A DNA stretch of 64,000 bases from Diphasiastrum complanatum (lineage: Eukaryota > Streptophyta > Lycopodiopsida > Lycopodiales > Lycopodiaceae): positions 69,986,107 through 70,050,106 of the forward strand of contig CM055094.1 in NCBI GenBank assembly GCA_029204225.1, given 5' to 3'. A model generated the notes under the pieces. It saw only the letters and a program-made list of their open reading frames with translations, ran no database searches and was not told the DNA's origin. The translations under genes and the position numbers were made by a program. The first letter of the stretch is position 1; each line of letters begins with the position of its first letter. Positions 31,480 through 43,295 of the stretch are shown piece after piece.

Positions 31480-32500
31480 CACATAGTGAATGAGTGTCCT
31501 CAATTGAAAAAACGAATGGAAATCAGTGTTTGTCATCCATGTAATTCACCTGAACATGAGACTATTTTTTGTAACTTCAACCCTCGGATAATTCAGCAAC
31601 AATATGCCCAAATGGGATATCGCAAACCACAGTATGGAGAAAATCCAGCAGCTAGACCGCGACAGTATGGAGAAAATCCAGCAGCTAGACCCAGAATGTT
31701 TAGCTTTACCTGCCCCACCAAAGCACTCTGCTCCTCCTGCCAATTTGATGGAACCAAAACCATACATAAGTGCTGAGCAATGGAACTATGGTAATGAACA
31801 AGAAGGTGGTTCTTCAAGTGGATCTTCGGAATAGTATGCTATTTATGCTGTCGCTCAACAACAAGCCTGAAAATCATAGAGTTGCAGAATGTCCAAATAA
31901 AGGGTTATTTGTACCATTCTGTCATGACTGTGGTTATGGGCATTGCTACAAAGAATGTCTAGCAAGATCAAAAGCACCACTAGCTACAGCTCTTGTAAAT
32001 TTGATAACATTCAAGCAAAGACCAAAAGCTCAGATTAAATCAGGTGCACCCTTGATGGTGGTCACGGGAGCACAGAAGCAGAAAGAACCAATAGCGGATC
32101 TAGTACCTGCTGATTCCATACCATTGAATGATACACAACAACATCGGGGGTCTATCCAAATCTTAATGCAGAAAAACGAAGATATCAAAATATGAGGCAG
32201 TGGATCAAACATCTGCAAGAAGAAGAGGAGCTTGAAGCTACTAAAGCAATAGCAGAAGTTCATTTTTCACTATTGCAGCCTCCAAGAAATTTACGTACGG
32301 ATATGAATGATTAGTTACATCATCATGAAAAACCCACCTTTCAAGATGACTGAACCAAAAGCACCGCAAACAAAACTGCTCATGAACATTTTGTCTAGCA
32401 AGATCAATATTTCATTGGGAGAGTTCCTGAAGTTGGTGCCAAAAGCAAAAGAAGTCTTAGCGCAAAAGTTAGCTCAAGAAGAACTAGAAGTCCATTAGGA
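31480..32500 (+). pseudogene. Gypsy element 1 zinc-knuckle and spacer region
   Basis: Cysteine/histidine clusters are visible near 31525 (CHPCNSPEHETIFC) and 31915 (CHDCGYGHCYKEC). Between them a 33-base segment encoding QYGENPAARPR is perfectly repeated in tandem (about 31628-31695). Frames shift repeatedly. This is the gag C-terminal and linker part. Confidence 0.6.
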
Positions 32501-32599
32501 GCCACTTTTTTGTGCTGGATTTGGAGAATCTAATGAAGTACTCCATGTTGGAGCCGCTTGGAAAAGTGAACAAACGAATATCACTCTGTCGATACAGCA

Positions 32600-32880
32600 T
32601 AGTCAATTTCCTAAAGAAGCAACCGTGATAGATGGTGGTTTAGGAGTTAACCTGATTTCTACAAAGCTATGTGTAAAATGGGGCCTTACAAAGATCAAGC
32701 CTGCTACTTTTGCTATTAAGCTAGCTGATCAAACGACAGTTCGTTCGCGAGGAATGGCTGAAGATATACCTGTCAGAATTGCAGGAGTATAGTTTGTCAT
32801 TACTTTCGTAGTGATGGACTTACTAGAAGCGTCAAATGTCTACCGAGTTTTATTGAAACATCCATGGTTATGATTTGCAC
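32600..32880 (+). pseudogene. Gypsy element 1 aspartic protease remnant
   Basis: The frame reads ATVIDGGLGVNLIS followed by LADQTTVRSRGMAEDIPVRI and LLEASNVYRVLL. This is the retropepsin pattern of Gypsy elements, with the active site changed from D-S/T-G to D-G-G and stops after the core. Confidence 0.7.
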
Positions 32881-33272
32881 AAGTAATTCATAACTGGGGT
32901 ATCAGAAAAGTCACTTTTGAAAATCGTGAACGTGCAGTTAAAGTGGATCCTACAACTTAGACTATCAAACCAATGGTTCAAAAAGAAGATGACAATTCGT
33001 CAACAATGGATCATACTTGTGACCGACCAGAGAAAAATTTGAGAATTCATTACGATTCTCAAATGGATACTGTCATTTGGAATGAAACTCTTGCAGCGAT
33101 TGATTGTACAGCAGGATATACGTGTCAACAAGATAATCAATTAGATTTGAGCGATATTTTATTATTAGATCGAACTTTGGATACACCAATTGCGTTTTCA
33201 CTAAATGTGTTGAATGTAGCCTAGATATCAACGGAACCTATACCAAATCCGATTGAGGATAATCTCAAACCT

Positions 33273-33660
33273 GTGAGTCATGCCTTGACTTATGATGGCA
33301 ATGCTGAACTTATGGATGAGCAAATTCTAAATCATATGGATCCGACCAGATTTGGAGTGCGTAATGTTACTGATGAACCAACCATAAAATCGGCCAAAGC
33401 AGTTATATTGAAAGAAGATAGGATCACAGGATCGATGACGAAGAAACAAGCTAAGCAACATTATAATACGGTCCTGAAATGGGAAAATCCTCCTCAAAAG
33501 ATTGATTCAAAGAAAGTGGCACCCTTACTGGATAAATACAAAGGAAAAGTCGAGGATGATTCTTCAAGTCAAAATTCTAGTAAGACACCATCGTCTAGGA
33601 AGTCTTCACCTTTGAAGAAGAGTTTATCTTCTCAGAAGTCATCACCTCCATGATCAATTC
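33273..33660 (+). pseudogene. Gypsy element 1 pre-RT linker, Ser/Lys-rich
   Basis: An open stretch ends in a low-complexity segment rich in Ser, Lys and Pro (SSRKSSPLKKSLSSQKSSPP). It lies between protease and reverse transcriptase; no domain is recognised. Confidence 0.5.
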
Positions 33661-33935
33661 CTACTAAGAAGGCTAAGCGAAGATCCAAGACAAGTCCTTT
33701 CGAAAAGGAACAAGTAGATGTAGTCCAGCATGATATGCCCGAGCATTTTAAACGTTATACACTGGATGATGTGGTTATCATGTTACCTAAAGCACATCTT
33801 GAACATGAAGAACACATGCCAGGATCGAAAGAGGTTTACGATGGCCCAGCTAGGACGCAACCAATGAATCTTGCCAAACCAGGAGAACCAAAAAAGATTG
33901 TACAAGTTGGATCACAACTTAATCATGAATAATAT

Positions 33936-34800
33936 CAAGCACTACGCATGCTACTTATTAAGTATCAGGATTGCTTTGCATGGACTTATCAAAATCTGAA
34001 GGGTATTCCGACATCAGTGATTGAACATACCATACCTTTAGTACCTGATGAGGTTCCAAAGGTTACAAAGTTCTATTGTTGTAATCCTAATGTTGTGGAT
34101 CTGATGAAGAAAGAACTTCAGAGATTTCTTGACGCTGATTTCATTTAGGAGATCGAGCATGCCACCGATTGTCATTGTTCCTAAGAAGAATGGAAAATTG
34201 TGAATCTGTGTGAATCTCAAAACGTTGAACAAAGTGACGCGGAAGGATCACTTTCCGTTACCTTTTACTGAAAGCATTTTGGATTGCCTTGCTAGAGCGG
34301 AAGCTTATAGTTTCTTGGATGGATTTAATGGTTACAACCAGGTTAAGATTGCACCTGCAGATCGCCACAACACTGCTTTTGCAACATAATGGGGCACCTA
34401 TGCTTACAAAGTAATGTCGTTTGGACTCTGTAATGCACCAAGTTCATTCCAAAGAGTAATGCAATTTGCTTTTAAAGGTTATCTGTAGTAATTCCTTGAA
34501 ATTTACCTGGATGACCTGGGAGTCCATAGTATAGATACATATCACCTAGATCAATTGGAGAAAGTATTTGAAAGATGCCGCAAATATCAGATTTCTCTAA
34601 ATCCAGAAAAATGTCAGATATGGGTTTCCCACGGAGTTGTGCCTAGACATGTGATATGGAGACATGGTATTGCCACAGATTATTCTAAGATCAAGGTTAT
34701 TGTGGAATTGCCACCATCAACAACAATTCGTGGAGTTTATGTGTTTATGGGTCATGCGAACTACTATCAAATTTTTATTATTTTCTGTGCAACAAACTGA
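33936..34800 (+). pseudogene. Gypsy element 1 reverse transcriptase remnant
   Basis: The text runs LIKYQDCFAWTYQNLKGIP, then IVPKKNG, KDHFPLPFTESILD, SFLDGFNGYNQVKIAPADR, YKVMSFGLCNAPSSFQRVM and EIYLDDLGVHS. These are standard Ty3/Gypsy RT motifs including the catalytic DD. Multiple frameshifts and stops (for example at 34147-34149 and about 34487) kill it. Confidence 0.85.
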
Positions 34801-35285
34801 CTATTGTTCCTATTTGGACAGTAGAGGCGTTAGAAGCCTTTGAAAAGTTAAAAAAAGCATTGACTTTAGCACCAATATTGCATTCTCCAGATTGGACGAT
34901 AGAATTCCATGTTCATACGGATGCCTCGAAATATGCCATTGGATCAGTTTTGACGCAGCCAGGTGATTATAAGAAGGATTATCCTATACGATTTGCAGGC
35001 ATACAGCTTACAGATCCAGAGAAGAAGCATTCAACAACAGAACTTGAAGCGTTAGCGATGATTTTTTCTATTCGAAAATTTTGTCACTACCTCATGGAAA
35101 CGCACTTTGCATTTTATACGGATCATCAGCCGTTACTTTACTTGGTAAACAAGACGTGCAATACTAGACGTATTGCAAGATGGTTATTGTTATTGACTGA
35201 ATTTGACTTTCAAATTGTGGTTTGAAAGGGAAAGCAACATTATCTAGACGATCACGTTTCCCGAATCGAATCCGCACCAATTAAT
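34801..35285 (+). pseudogene. Gypsy element 1 RNase H remnant
   Basis: It contains EFHVHTDASKYAIGSVLTQ, TTELEALAMIFSIRKFCHYL and FYTDHQPLLYLV, the RNase H acidic residues in order. A stop follows QIVV at 35222. It is closely similar to 51660-52115 in Gypsy element 2, which lacks that stop. Confidence 0.85.
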
Positions 35286-35757
35286 ACTGAAGTGGATGAT
35301 GAAATTGCCAGATGTTGCATTATTCTATGTCGAAGCAGGACCTGAGTGGGCAGCGGATATTGTTGAGTACCTGATGCTAGGACAACCGAATGACTCCTTG
35401 ACAAAAGTACAGAAGAGACAATTGATTAATAAGTCTCAACCTTATCAATTAATTGCAGGACAATTGTATCATCGTGGATTAGACAATATTTTATGAAAAT
35501 GTCCGCACGAACTACTAGATTTAATCATGTTTTCACATTATGGCATGGCTGGAGGACACTCTTCTACAATATTACTGTTCGCAAACTTTTGCAATCAGGG
35601 TGCTGGTGGCCTACCCTTCAGAAGGATACATAAAATTTTATTTAGACATGTGATGTTTGCCAGCGAGCATGACGGCCTACTCGACAGAATTATGAATCCT
35701 TGCATATGGTTTTATTGCAAGCACCGTTTGAAAAATGGGGACTGGATTATGTTGGTC
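35286..35757 (+). pseudogene. Gypsy element 1 integrase N-terminus, truncated
   Basis: The zinc-binding region (AGQLYHRGLD, GMAGGHSST) is recognisable and parallels 52250-52550. The similarity ends near 35757, in NGDWIMLVLN, before the catalytic core, and the sequence switches directly to CACTA transposase. Integrase core and 3' LTR are therefore missing. Confidence 0.75.
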
Positions 35758-35870
35758 CTAAACTCTGACAGATTACATGCGATGCCTAAAGGGTGCCTTC
35801 ACAAGGGACAACAAGCTAAGTGGACTAAACTCTCATGATTGGCATAAATTTTACAGGTTGGCGTGGCATG
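35758..35870 (+). pseudogene. CACTA tnp2 fragment fused to Gypsy
   Basis: HAMPKGCLHKGQQAKWTKLS and the following GCATAA...TTACAGGTTGGCGTGG correspond to 56430-56540 in the other CACTA remnant (HAMPKGCLYKGHQGKWTKVS). It is probably the far side of the CACTA gene interrupted at 24327, brought next to Gypsy by a deletion. Confidence 0.75.
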
Positions 35871-36750
35871 TTTTTTGACTTTTTCCCACCTCAACGTTAA
35901 CATTGTCGATTACATTTTATAGCATGTCTTGTGATTTCATGATGATCTCATTGCGCATATATATATCTCGATAATCATGACCAAATTGTTTTTTGTGCAT
36001 GCAGTTTGTGCTTCCCTTGGTTTTGAGAGGGTTCTTGACAGAGGAGTTAATGAGTGCTATCTACAAAATTAGTTGTCTCTTTTTGATAGTTGATTATTGA
36101 GAGGTAATATTTCTATCATTTCGGATAAGATATTCTATGTTTCTGAGAGAAAAGTCATGTTTGTAATAGTATTGGATACTCATTACTGACTTTTTTGACT
36201 CTTTGATATCTTATACGTTGTCTCCTAAGAACTTTTAAATAGAAATTATGAAATCTTTTTTTTAAAAGGGGGAAAGAAAAGATAGGAATAAGTCTTTCAA
36301 GAAATCAGCCAGCTGCATTGATTTTGGAAAAAAAATCTTGTATGTGTGCAGTGGTAGAACTATCCAGATTGCAATAGACAAACTCTCTATGTGATTAATT
36401 TAAGTAATCTGGAACTACATGAGTTTTGGGGTTATTGAGCTGTGAGATATTTATTAATATGGGAAGTAGTGGTAAAGATTACATTAAGATTCGCTGATTG
36501 TTACCAAATACCATTTTGGTAAAGTTTTAATCTTAACACTATGTCCAAATATGTCTGTATGAGTTAGCCTAATCTTGGTTTGTACTCTAAGATCTGTTGT
36601 AGGCTGATTTGTAGAAGGAATTTTGTTAATAAGAGTTAGATGGTTGGAAAACTTGTGATGTGGAGTTATTCACTTCAAAGATTTCCCAGATATGTTATCT
36701 ACTCATGAGAAATAGAGTTCTTTGGTAGATGAGTTGCAAGATTCTCAGTG
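35871..36750. other. noncoding sequence between CACTA scrap and repeat R1
   Basis: No gene, LTR or recognisable domain is seen. The segment is AT-rich; a short ATATATATAT tract occurs near 35957. Confidence 0.5.
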
Positions 36751-38370
36751 AATTATGTGAGTAACATATAAAGATTGTGGATATATGTCATTTTATAGCC
36801 TATGTTTTTGTATAGGAACATAGTTGGATAAGTTGCTTATGTACATCTTAATCTTGTGGATCTACTATGTGTTTCCTATGTATTGAGTTTATATCATATA
36901 CTTAATCTAGTCAGAGTGCATAGACATATGAACAAGTAGTGTGTGGAACAGTTACTTGTAGGTTATTGTCTCTTTCTGCGGAAAGGATAATTCATTAACT
37001 TATTTATGGTTTGGAAGAAGATCTAAATGTGGTGTTATACATGTATAATTGACATTTGCACCTAGACATTTAAGATTTTTGAATCATTTACAATTGACTT
37101 GAGTAACTGGATTACTCATGATTAGAAGTTAATTGGATAAATAAGCAGTGTGAAGAGAATTCACTGGAAAACTGTTTATTTTGATCTATATTGCTTATAA
37201 GTCACATGATTAGTGAGTCATTTGGATTCATTTATGAGAACTGTGCATAGAATATACAAGATTCTTGATATAGAATACTTCTGGAAGGAGAAATATTCTA
37301 TGTTATTGACTATATCCCAATGATCTCATATACATATATTGGATGACAGAGTCTAACTAATGTCAAGGATAACCACTGAATTCAGTTGGAATTCAGCATA
37401 CCTTTATAATCTCTAGATGTGGTTCTAGGTGATTGTATAAAGTTTATATTTGTTAAAGACAAATGTTATATTGGTCTTTAAAAAACCAGGTTGATTGTAG
37501 AATTTGGAACTCATAATCTAGTTAAGAATCAAGATAGAAAATATTCTTGGAATCCAGTAATTTTCCTTGTGAAATTTTTTTTCGGAATGTTTGTTATATT
37601 TCCTGAGTGGTATGTTGTTGTGCATATACTCCAGTATCTCTAAATGAATAAGTATGGCTTTAGAATCCGATAGATTATGATTGACGAATCATAAGATTCT
37701 AAATGTTTATGATTGATGGATCATACATTGATACTTAAAGGTCATTAGATGATTATATGAAAATATGATGATTCTTAAGATGATGAGTAATTCTTGATCA
37801 ATTGGTGGAGTTAAAATTTAGATTTGCTATTTGAACTCTAAATTTGTATACAAACTTGAGATTGTTTGGATCTCACAGGCATTTTCATTAAGTAATTGTT
37901 ACTTATGAGGAATTTGCTTACCTTTAAAGATTGAATGGTTTACAGTTAAGTCTATCAAAATTGAATGGTTGCTATTTTATGGTATATGATGCTAGGGGTA
38001 GAGCACTTATCTCAGGAGAGTATCTGGGGTACTCAGGACTGAGTTGAAGTCATTTTTATCTTCATGGATCTCCTAAGAGATTTTGGTGGGATGAGTTTGT
38101 ACCAAGAAGTATTTATGACAGGTCTACAAGTAAATTGTGGATAGTCTTGGACTATAATTGTTTTGGATCTTTAACTTTTGAACATTGATTTCCAATATAA
38201 GGTGGAGACTCACCTAGTGATTCATATAAATTGAAGTACATGAAGGTGATGTTATTAGATTGGAGAGAATCAAACCCAACAGGGAAATTTATCATTTAGT
38301 ATATTTCTAAAAGGTCGATATAGTATTTCAGTGTAGCGACAGATAATTTGAGAATTATCCCATCTGTAAA
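36751..38370 (+). repeat. repeat R, copy 1 (L-element internal sequence)
   Basis: From GTGAGTAACATATAAAG onward this matches 41448-42563 and 63508-64000. Copy 2 lacks about 490 bases present here (about 37337-37830). It ends where antisense G gag-protease begins (AAGCATCTAGTTTG). It is noncoding and, to judge by copy 2, derives from the 3' part of an L element. Confidence 0.8.
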
Positions 38371-39196
38371 GCATCTAGTTTGAACAACTTTCCTTACCGT
38401 TTACCTTTTCCAATCAAGACATCCTTCCTTTTGTTCATGCAAGCATCTCCATCAAACTCAACCTTGAGGCCTTTACTTAGCATTTGACTCACACTAAGAA
38501 AATTCTTGGTAATAGATGGGATAAACAAGACATCCTCCAAATCAACATTCCTTTTTGTAGAGAGAGAAATAGGAATTGTGCCAATCCCTTGGATTGCACA
38601 CTCACCATCATTGGCCCTATAGATCACCCTCTTGTCATCACCATATGCCAACAAAGAAGTGAACTACTCTTTGTGAAAAGTCATGTGTGAACTTGGTTCA
38701 CTATCAATCCACCAAGTATCTAGATTTGATCATTAGAAAGCATACATGAAGGCATCACAAAAGCATCAACATTTGCATCTGGAACAACCAAACCATCTTC
38801 ATAAATTGTAAGATTACCTTGCATGTCTCCTTGATCTCTCTTCTTCTTGTAGTACTCACTTGCAAAGTGCCCTTTGATCCCATAGTAGAAGCACTTGAGC
38901 TTTGATCTATCCTTCCTTTTGCCATTTGAAGAAGCATCCAATTGATCTTGCCCTTGAGACTACTTACTTTTGAAATTGCCCTTGAATTTGCCCTTTGTGA
39001 ATGTAGCCTCCTCTTGAAGTGTCGATGTAGTTCCAGCTCTTGCTTGAAGCCTATATTATTCATTGATCAAGATCTCTTGAAAATCCATCAAACTTGGCAT
39101 AATCTTTTGAGTAGCAATACTTTGAACAATGTTAGCATGAGCATCCAACTATCCATTAAGAATAACATGAACAAGCTCTCATTCCTCAATGCTTTT
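38371..39196 (-). pseudogene. Copia G gag C-terminus and protease, antisense fragment
   Basis: On the minus strand from 39196 downward: gag text matching LNNI and QELELHRHFKRR-type frames, a zinc knuckle with broken cysteines (CFYYGIKGHFASEYY), then protease-region text (LAYGDDKRVIYRANDGE, DVLFIPSITKNFLSVSQML). The protease active site near 38705 reads D-S-E instead of D-S-G and is followed by a stop. The 60.4-61.25 kb copy shares these defects. The plus-strand right end abuts the L LTR. Confidence 0.85.
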
Positions 39197-39685
39197 TGTT
39201 ACGTCCATGTCCTGAACAAGGGAATCGAAATAATTCCTGGCGTGAATAGCCGGTCACTCCAGGTGTATATGGTTATTAGTTATGCCTCGTCATTCCGGGC
39301 TTGGTCTGTAAAGTAATTAATAATCATATGAGGGCCCAGACCTATAATTGGACATAGGAGCACATGCATAGTGAATGTCTGTTTTAATGCAAGAATAGGA
39401 GGTCAATAGCTCAATATAGGTTGCATGGGGATCATAAAGGGAATGTTCTCTCTCTCATGAGGAGAATATGTCCATTGGAAACTCTCCCATCCTCCTATTG
39501 GAGATTAAGTTTGTTGAGCCAGTTTCTCCTCCTCTCTCTTAGGTTCTTTACTATGGCTTGGGGGCTAGGTCCAGGAGGAAACTCTACGAGGGATCTAAAT
39601 TTGGTTGTGTGGTTTTGCTTCACAGGTGTCCTTTTGGTTGTTTTGCAATAGGATCTATTCAGATCTTCATTTGGTGATCCTTATA
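39197..39685 (+). repeat. 5' LTR of L element 2 (489 bp)
   Basis: This begins TGTTACGTCCATGTCC and ends GGTGATCCTTATA (ACA expected at the end; one base changed). A primer site follows after one base. It pairs with the truncated 3' LTR at 42963-43295. Confidence 0.85.
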
Positions 39686-39686
39686 G

Positions 39687-39698
39687 TGGTATCAGAGC
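39687..39698 (+). other. primer-binding site of L element 2
   Basis: TGGTATCAGAGC, the canonical initiator-Met tRNA complement, one base after the LTR. Confidence 0.9.
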
Positions 39699-42600
39699 CA
39701 TGGATTCATCAGAAGGTGGAGCTACTTCTTGTATTTTCTCAGTTTTTGTGGATTCTCCTTGCATGCTACTTCCAGGTGGTGGAATCGATCTCAAAGTAAG
39801 TGGCTTCTCTGAATTTGGTGTACTTTCAGCCTAAAGATCATAATTATGGGGTTTCGCCATAGTTTTTGGTGGAAATCAAAGGTTTTTTTATGGTTTTAAT
39901 GAATTTCTCACCTAGAATTGAAGTTTTTTGCTTGAAATTGATCATAGGTAATAGTGTAGTACGTTTTCCAGATTGTACTTGCTATTTTACAATCACTATT
40001 GACTGGATCTAATGATTGCATGATGTTGGAATAGTCAAAAGGTGGATTAGATAGTGATTTTGGACCAAAAATGGGGTTTTTGGACCATAAATGGGCTATA
40101 GAAACCATTTGTGACTAGAATCATAGCTTTTGGTGCTTGAATGCAATGGATTTACAGGGATTTGGATCTGATTGCATGAATTTGTGGATTTTTCCCACAA
40201 ATTTTGGTCAAAATTGGTCAAAATTGATCAAAAACCAAGGTTTTTTGATGTTTTTTGGACTAATTTTGGGGTAGATCTCAAAATTCTCAGCCATGCTGGT
40301 CTATAAGGGGATTTGCTAGGGATTAAGTGCGGCACTTAATGAACAAATTAAAATTGTCAAGGTGATAGTGCTAAATTTAGTGATACCAAATTGAACTTTT
40401 TCCTAGTACAAATTTGGGGTTTTGTTAACCTGAACCATTTTTGGAAGGGAGAAAAGAGTGGAAGTATGATATGTAGATGATTGTTGGTCTCAATGATCCA
40501 ATTATTTAATTTACATTCAATTCCTGAAGTATAACTAATCGCAAGTGAGAATAAAATTGGGAATTATTTAAGAAGACTGCCTATGGGAATTTGGATTTCT
40601 TTTCCCAAGTGTGAATTAGAATTTCAAGAATTCGAGGATTCTAAGGGAAAACTAGTGGCAAGACTGATAATCCATTTATGGAACTATATTTGTTTTGCAA
40701 TTGGAATTGGATCTTGCAAAGTAATGCAGATAGAAGGTGTTTCATACAGGAATCTAGTAATTTGGATTTTTTTTCAGTTATAGAGTATTTCTCTATAATG
40801 ATAGTAACGAACAAGAGAGTCCTAACTTGTTAAAAGAATTAAAGTTCTTTGTACCGATTCTGGAATAGATATTGGATATCTGGGACAGTATGAGATTCGG
40901 TTTTGTTGAAATCTATGTTTCTTTTGGTTAGTGATGCATTCTATTGTATTGGGATGATACATTCTGGTTGTCCATGATGGATACAATATGAAATGGTATT
41001 CTTTGAGTAACACTAAAGAAGCACGAGAGATTTCAATTGTTAGGATTATCTCCAGGAATTGGTTGTGAATTTGATTCTATACCTGGGTATAGGATAGCCA
41101 AATCTTCCTTTTTGACTTTTTGGGCAAAACAGATCTGGATGCAAAGAATTCTTGGAGGAAAAGCTGGTGGTATGGGACATCAGTGATTCTAAAGGGGATT
41201 TTTTGGGTAGAATGATCTGTAGACCGATGTTTAGTGATTGTTGTAATGGTAATGCTAACAGAGTCCATTGGTTTTTGTTACAGGTCTTTTGGGAATTATG
41301 AGATATAGATTGATCCCTTAATGGTATCTCATTAATTACAAAATATGGAAGCCCTTAAATCTATTTCTCTATTTTTATTAGACCTCTACTCTTTAGAAAT
41401 TTTTTAATACATGACAATTGGATTGAAATTCATATAATTCCTTCCAATGTGAGTAACATATAAAGATTGTGGATATATGTCATTTTATAGCCTATGTTTT
41501 TGTATAGGAACATAGTTGGATAAGTTGCTTATGTACATCTTAATCTTGTGGATCTACTATGTGTTTCCTATGTATTGAGTTTATATCATATACTTAAACT
41601 AGTCAGAGTGCATAGACATATGAATAAGTAATGTGTGGAATAGTTACTTGCAGGTTAATGTCTCTTTATGTGGAAAGGATAATTCATTAACTTATTTATG
41701 GTTTGGAAGAAGATCTAAATGTGGTGTTATACATGTATAATTGAGATCTGCACCTAGACATTTAACATTTCTGAATCATTTACAATTGACTTGAGTAACT
41801 GTATTAGTCCTGATTAGAAGTTAATTGGATAAATAAGCAATGTGAAGAGAATTCATCGGGAAACTGTTTATTTTGATCTATATTGCTTATAAGTCACATG
41901 ATTAGTGAGTCATTTGGATTCATTTATGAGAACTGTGCATAGAATATAGAAGATTCTTGATATAGAATACTTCTGAAAGGAGAAATATTCCATGTTATTG
42001 ACTATATCCCAATGATCTCATATACATATTTGTTATTTGAACTCTAAATTTGCATACAAACTTGAGATTGTTTGGATCTCACAGGCATTTTCATTAAGTA
42101 ATTGTTACTTATGAGAAATTTGCTTACCTTTATAGATTAAATGGTTTACAATTAAGTCTATCAAAATTGAATGGTGGCTATTTTATGGTATATGATGCTA
42201 GGGATAAAGCACTTATCTCAAGAGAGTATCTGGGGTACTCAGGATTGAGTTGAAGTCATTTTTATCTTGATGGATCTCCCAAGAGATTTTGGTGGGATGA
42301 GTTTGTACCAAGAAGCATTTATGACAGGTCTACAACTAAATTGTGGATAGTCTTGGACTATAATTGTTTTGGTTCTTTAACTTTTGAACACTGATTTCCA
42401 ATATAAGGTGGAGACTCACACAGTGATTCATGTAAATTGAAATACATGAAGGTGATGTTATTAGATTGGAGAGGATCAAACCCAATAGGGAAATTTATCT
42501 TTGTATTTCTAAAAGGTCGATATAGTATTTCAGTGTAGCGATAGATAATTTGAGAATTATCCTATCTCTAAATACTTATTTGATATTGGAGTCAAACTAA

Positions 42601-42962
42601 AGATTGATTTTCACGTTAATTGTGAAAGTTAAATGATTGATTTGTTAGCTTTTAAACTTAATCTTAAGGTTGGTCGACTGCTCATCTAGTGTATCATGTA
42701 ATTTAGTTTATATGATGATGACAGTTTGATGTATTGAAGGTTTTGCCCATTCGGAATATTTATCGCTTAATGTACCTTGGGACCCTGAATGAGTACTCAG
42801 AATCAGAGATAAACAATTGAGAAATTTTTCTATCTTTGTGTGCTTGCTTAGGTTGGTTGGTCAAATTCAAGGTAATGATTCATGAGAAGAGTTAAAAGCA
42901 TACAAATTGGATTTTCCCTAGTTACTCGTTCTGAGGAAAAAATTGGTTTAACGGGGAAAGAA
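39699..42962 (+). mobile_element. L element 2 internal region, ~3.3 kb, no coding capacity (LARD-like)
   Basis: Between the primer site and a polypurine tract (ACGGGGAAAGAA, about 42950-42962) there is no gag, protease, integrase or RT in any frame. The region contains a leader shared with L1 and L4, an X-like segment (about 40293-40945), and repeat R copy 2 (41448-42563). LTRs with tRNA and polypurine priming sites but no genes fit a large retrotransposon derivative (LARD) mobilised in trans. Whether R and X are original parts of L or later insertions is unclear. Confidence 0.7.
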
Positions 42963-43295
42963 TGTTATGTCCATGTCCTGAACAAGGGAATCAAAATAAT
43001 TCCTGATGTGGATAGCCGATCACTCCAGGTGTATATGGTTATTAGTTATGCGTCGTCATTCCAGGCTTGGCCTGTAAAGTAATTAATAATCATATGAGGG
43101 CCCAGATCTATAATTGGACATAGGAACACACGCATAGTGAATGACTGCTTTAATGCAAGAATAGCGCTCAATATAGGCTACATGGGGATCGTAGGGAGAA
43201 TATTCTTTCTCTCATGAGAAGAATATGTCCATTGGAAACTCGCTCATCCCCCTATTGGAAATTCAGTTTCTTGAGCCAGTTTGTCCTCCTCTCTT
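42963..43295 (+). repeat. 3' LTR of L element 2, truncated
   Basis: TGTTATGTCCATGTCC onward matches the 39197 LTR up to TCCTCCTCTCTT, then switches to reverse-complement G 5' LTR sequence. A deletion has removed the LTR end, the G gag start and the inner part of the G 5' LTR. Confidence 0.85.

Larger units (their letters stand above)
38371..41943 (+). repeat. direct duplication with 60425-64000
   Basis: The whole succession antisense G fragment, L LTR, L leader, X-like segment, internal region and start of R is repeated in the same order and orientation at 60425-64000, with scattered substitutions and single-base indels. The second copy runs out of the window. G, L and their junction are identical in layout, so this is duplication of a composite, not independent insertion. 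Confidence 0.9.
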
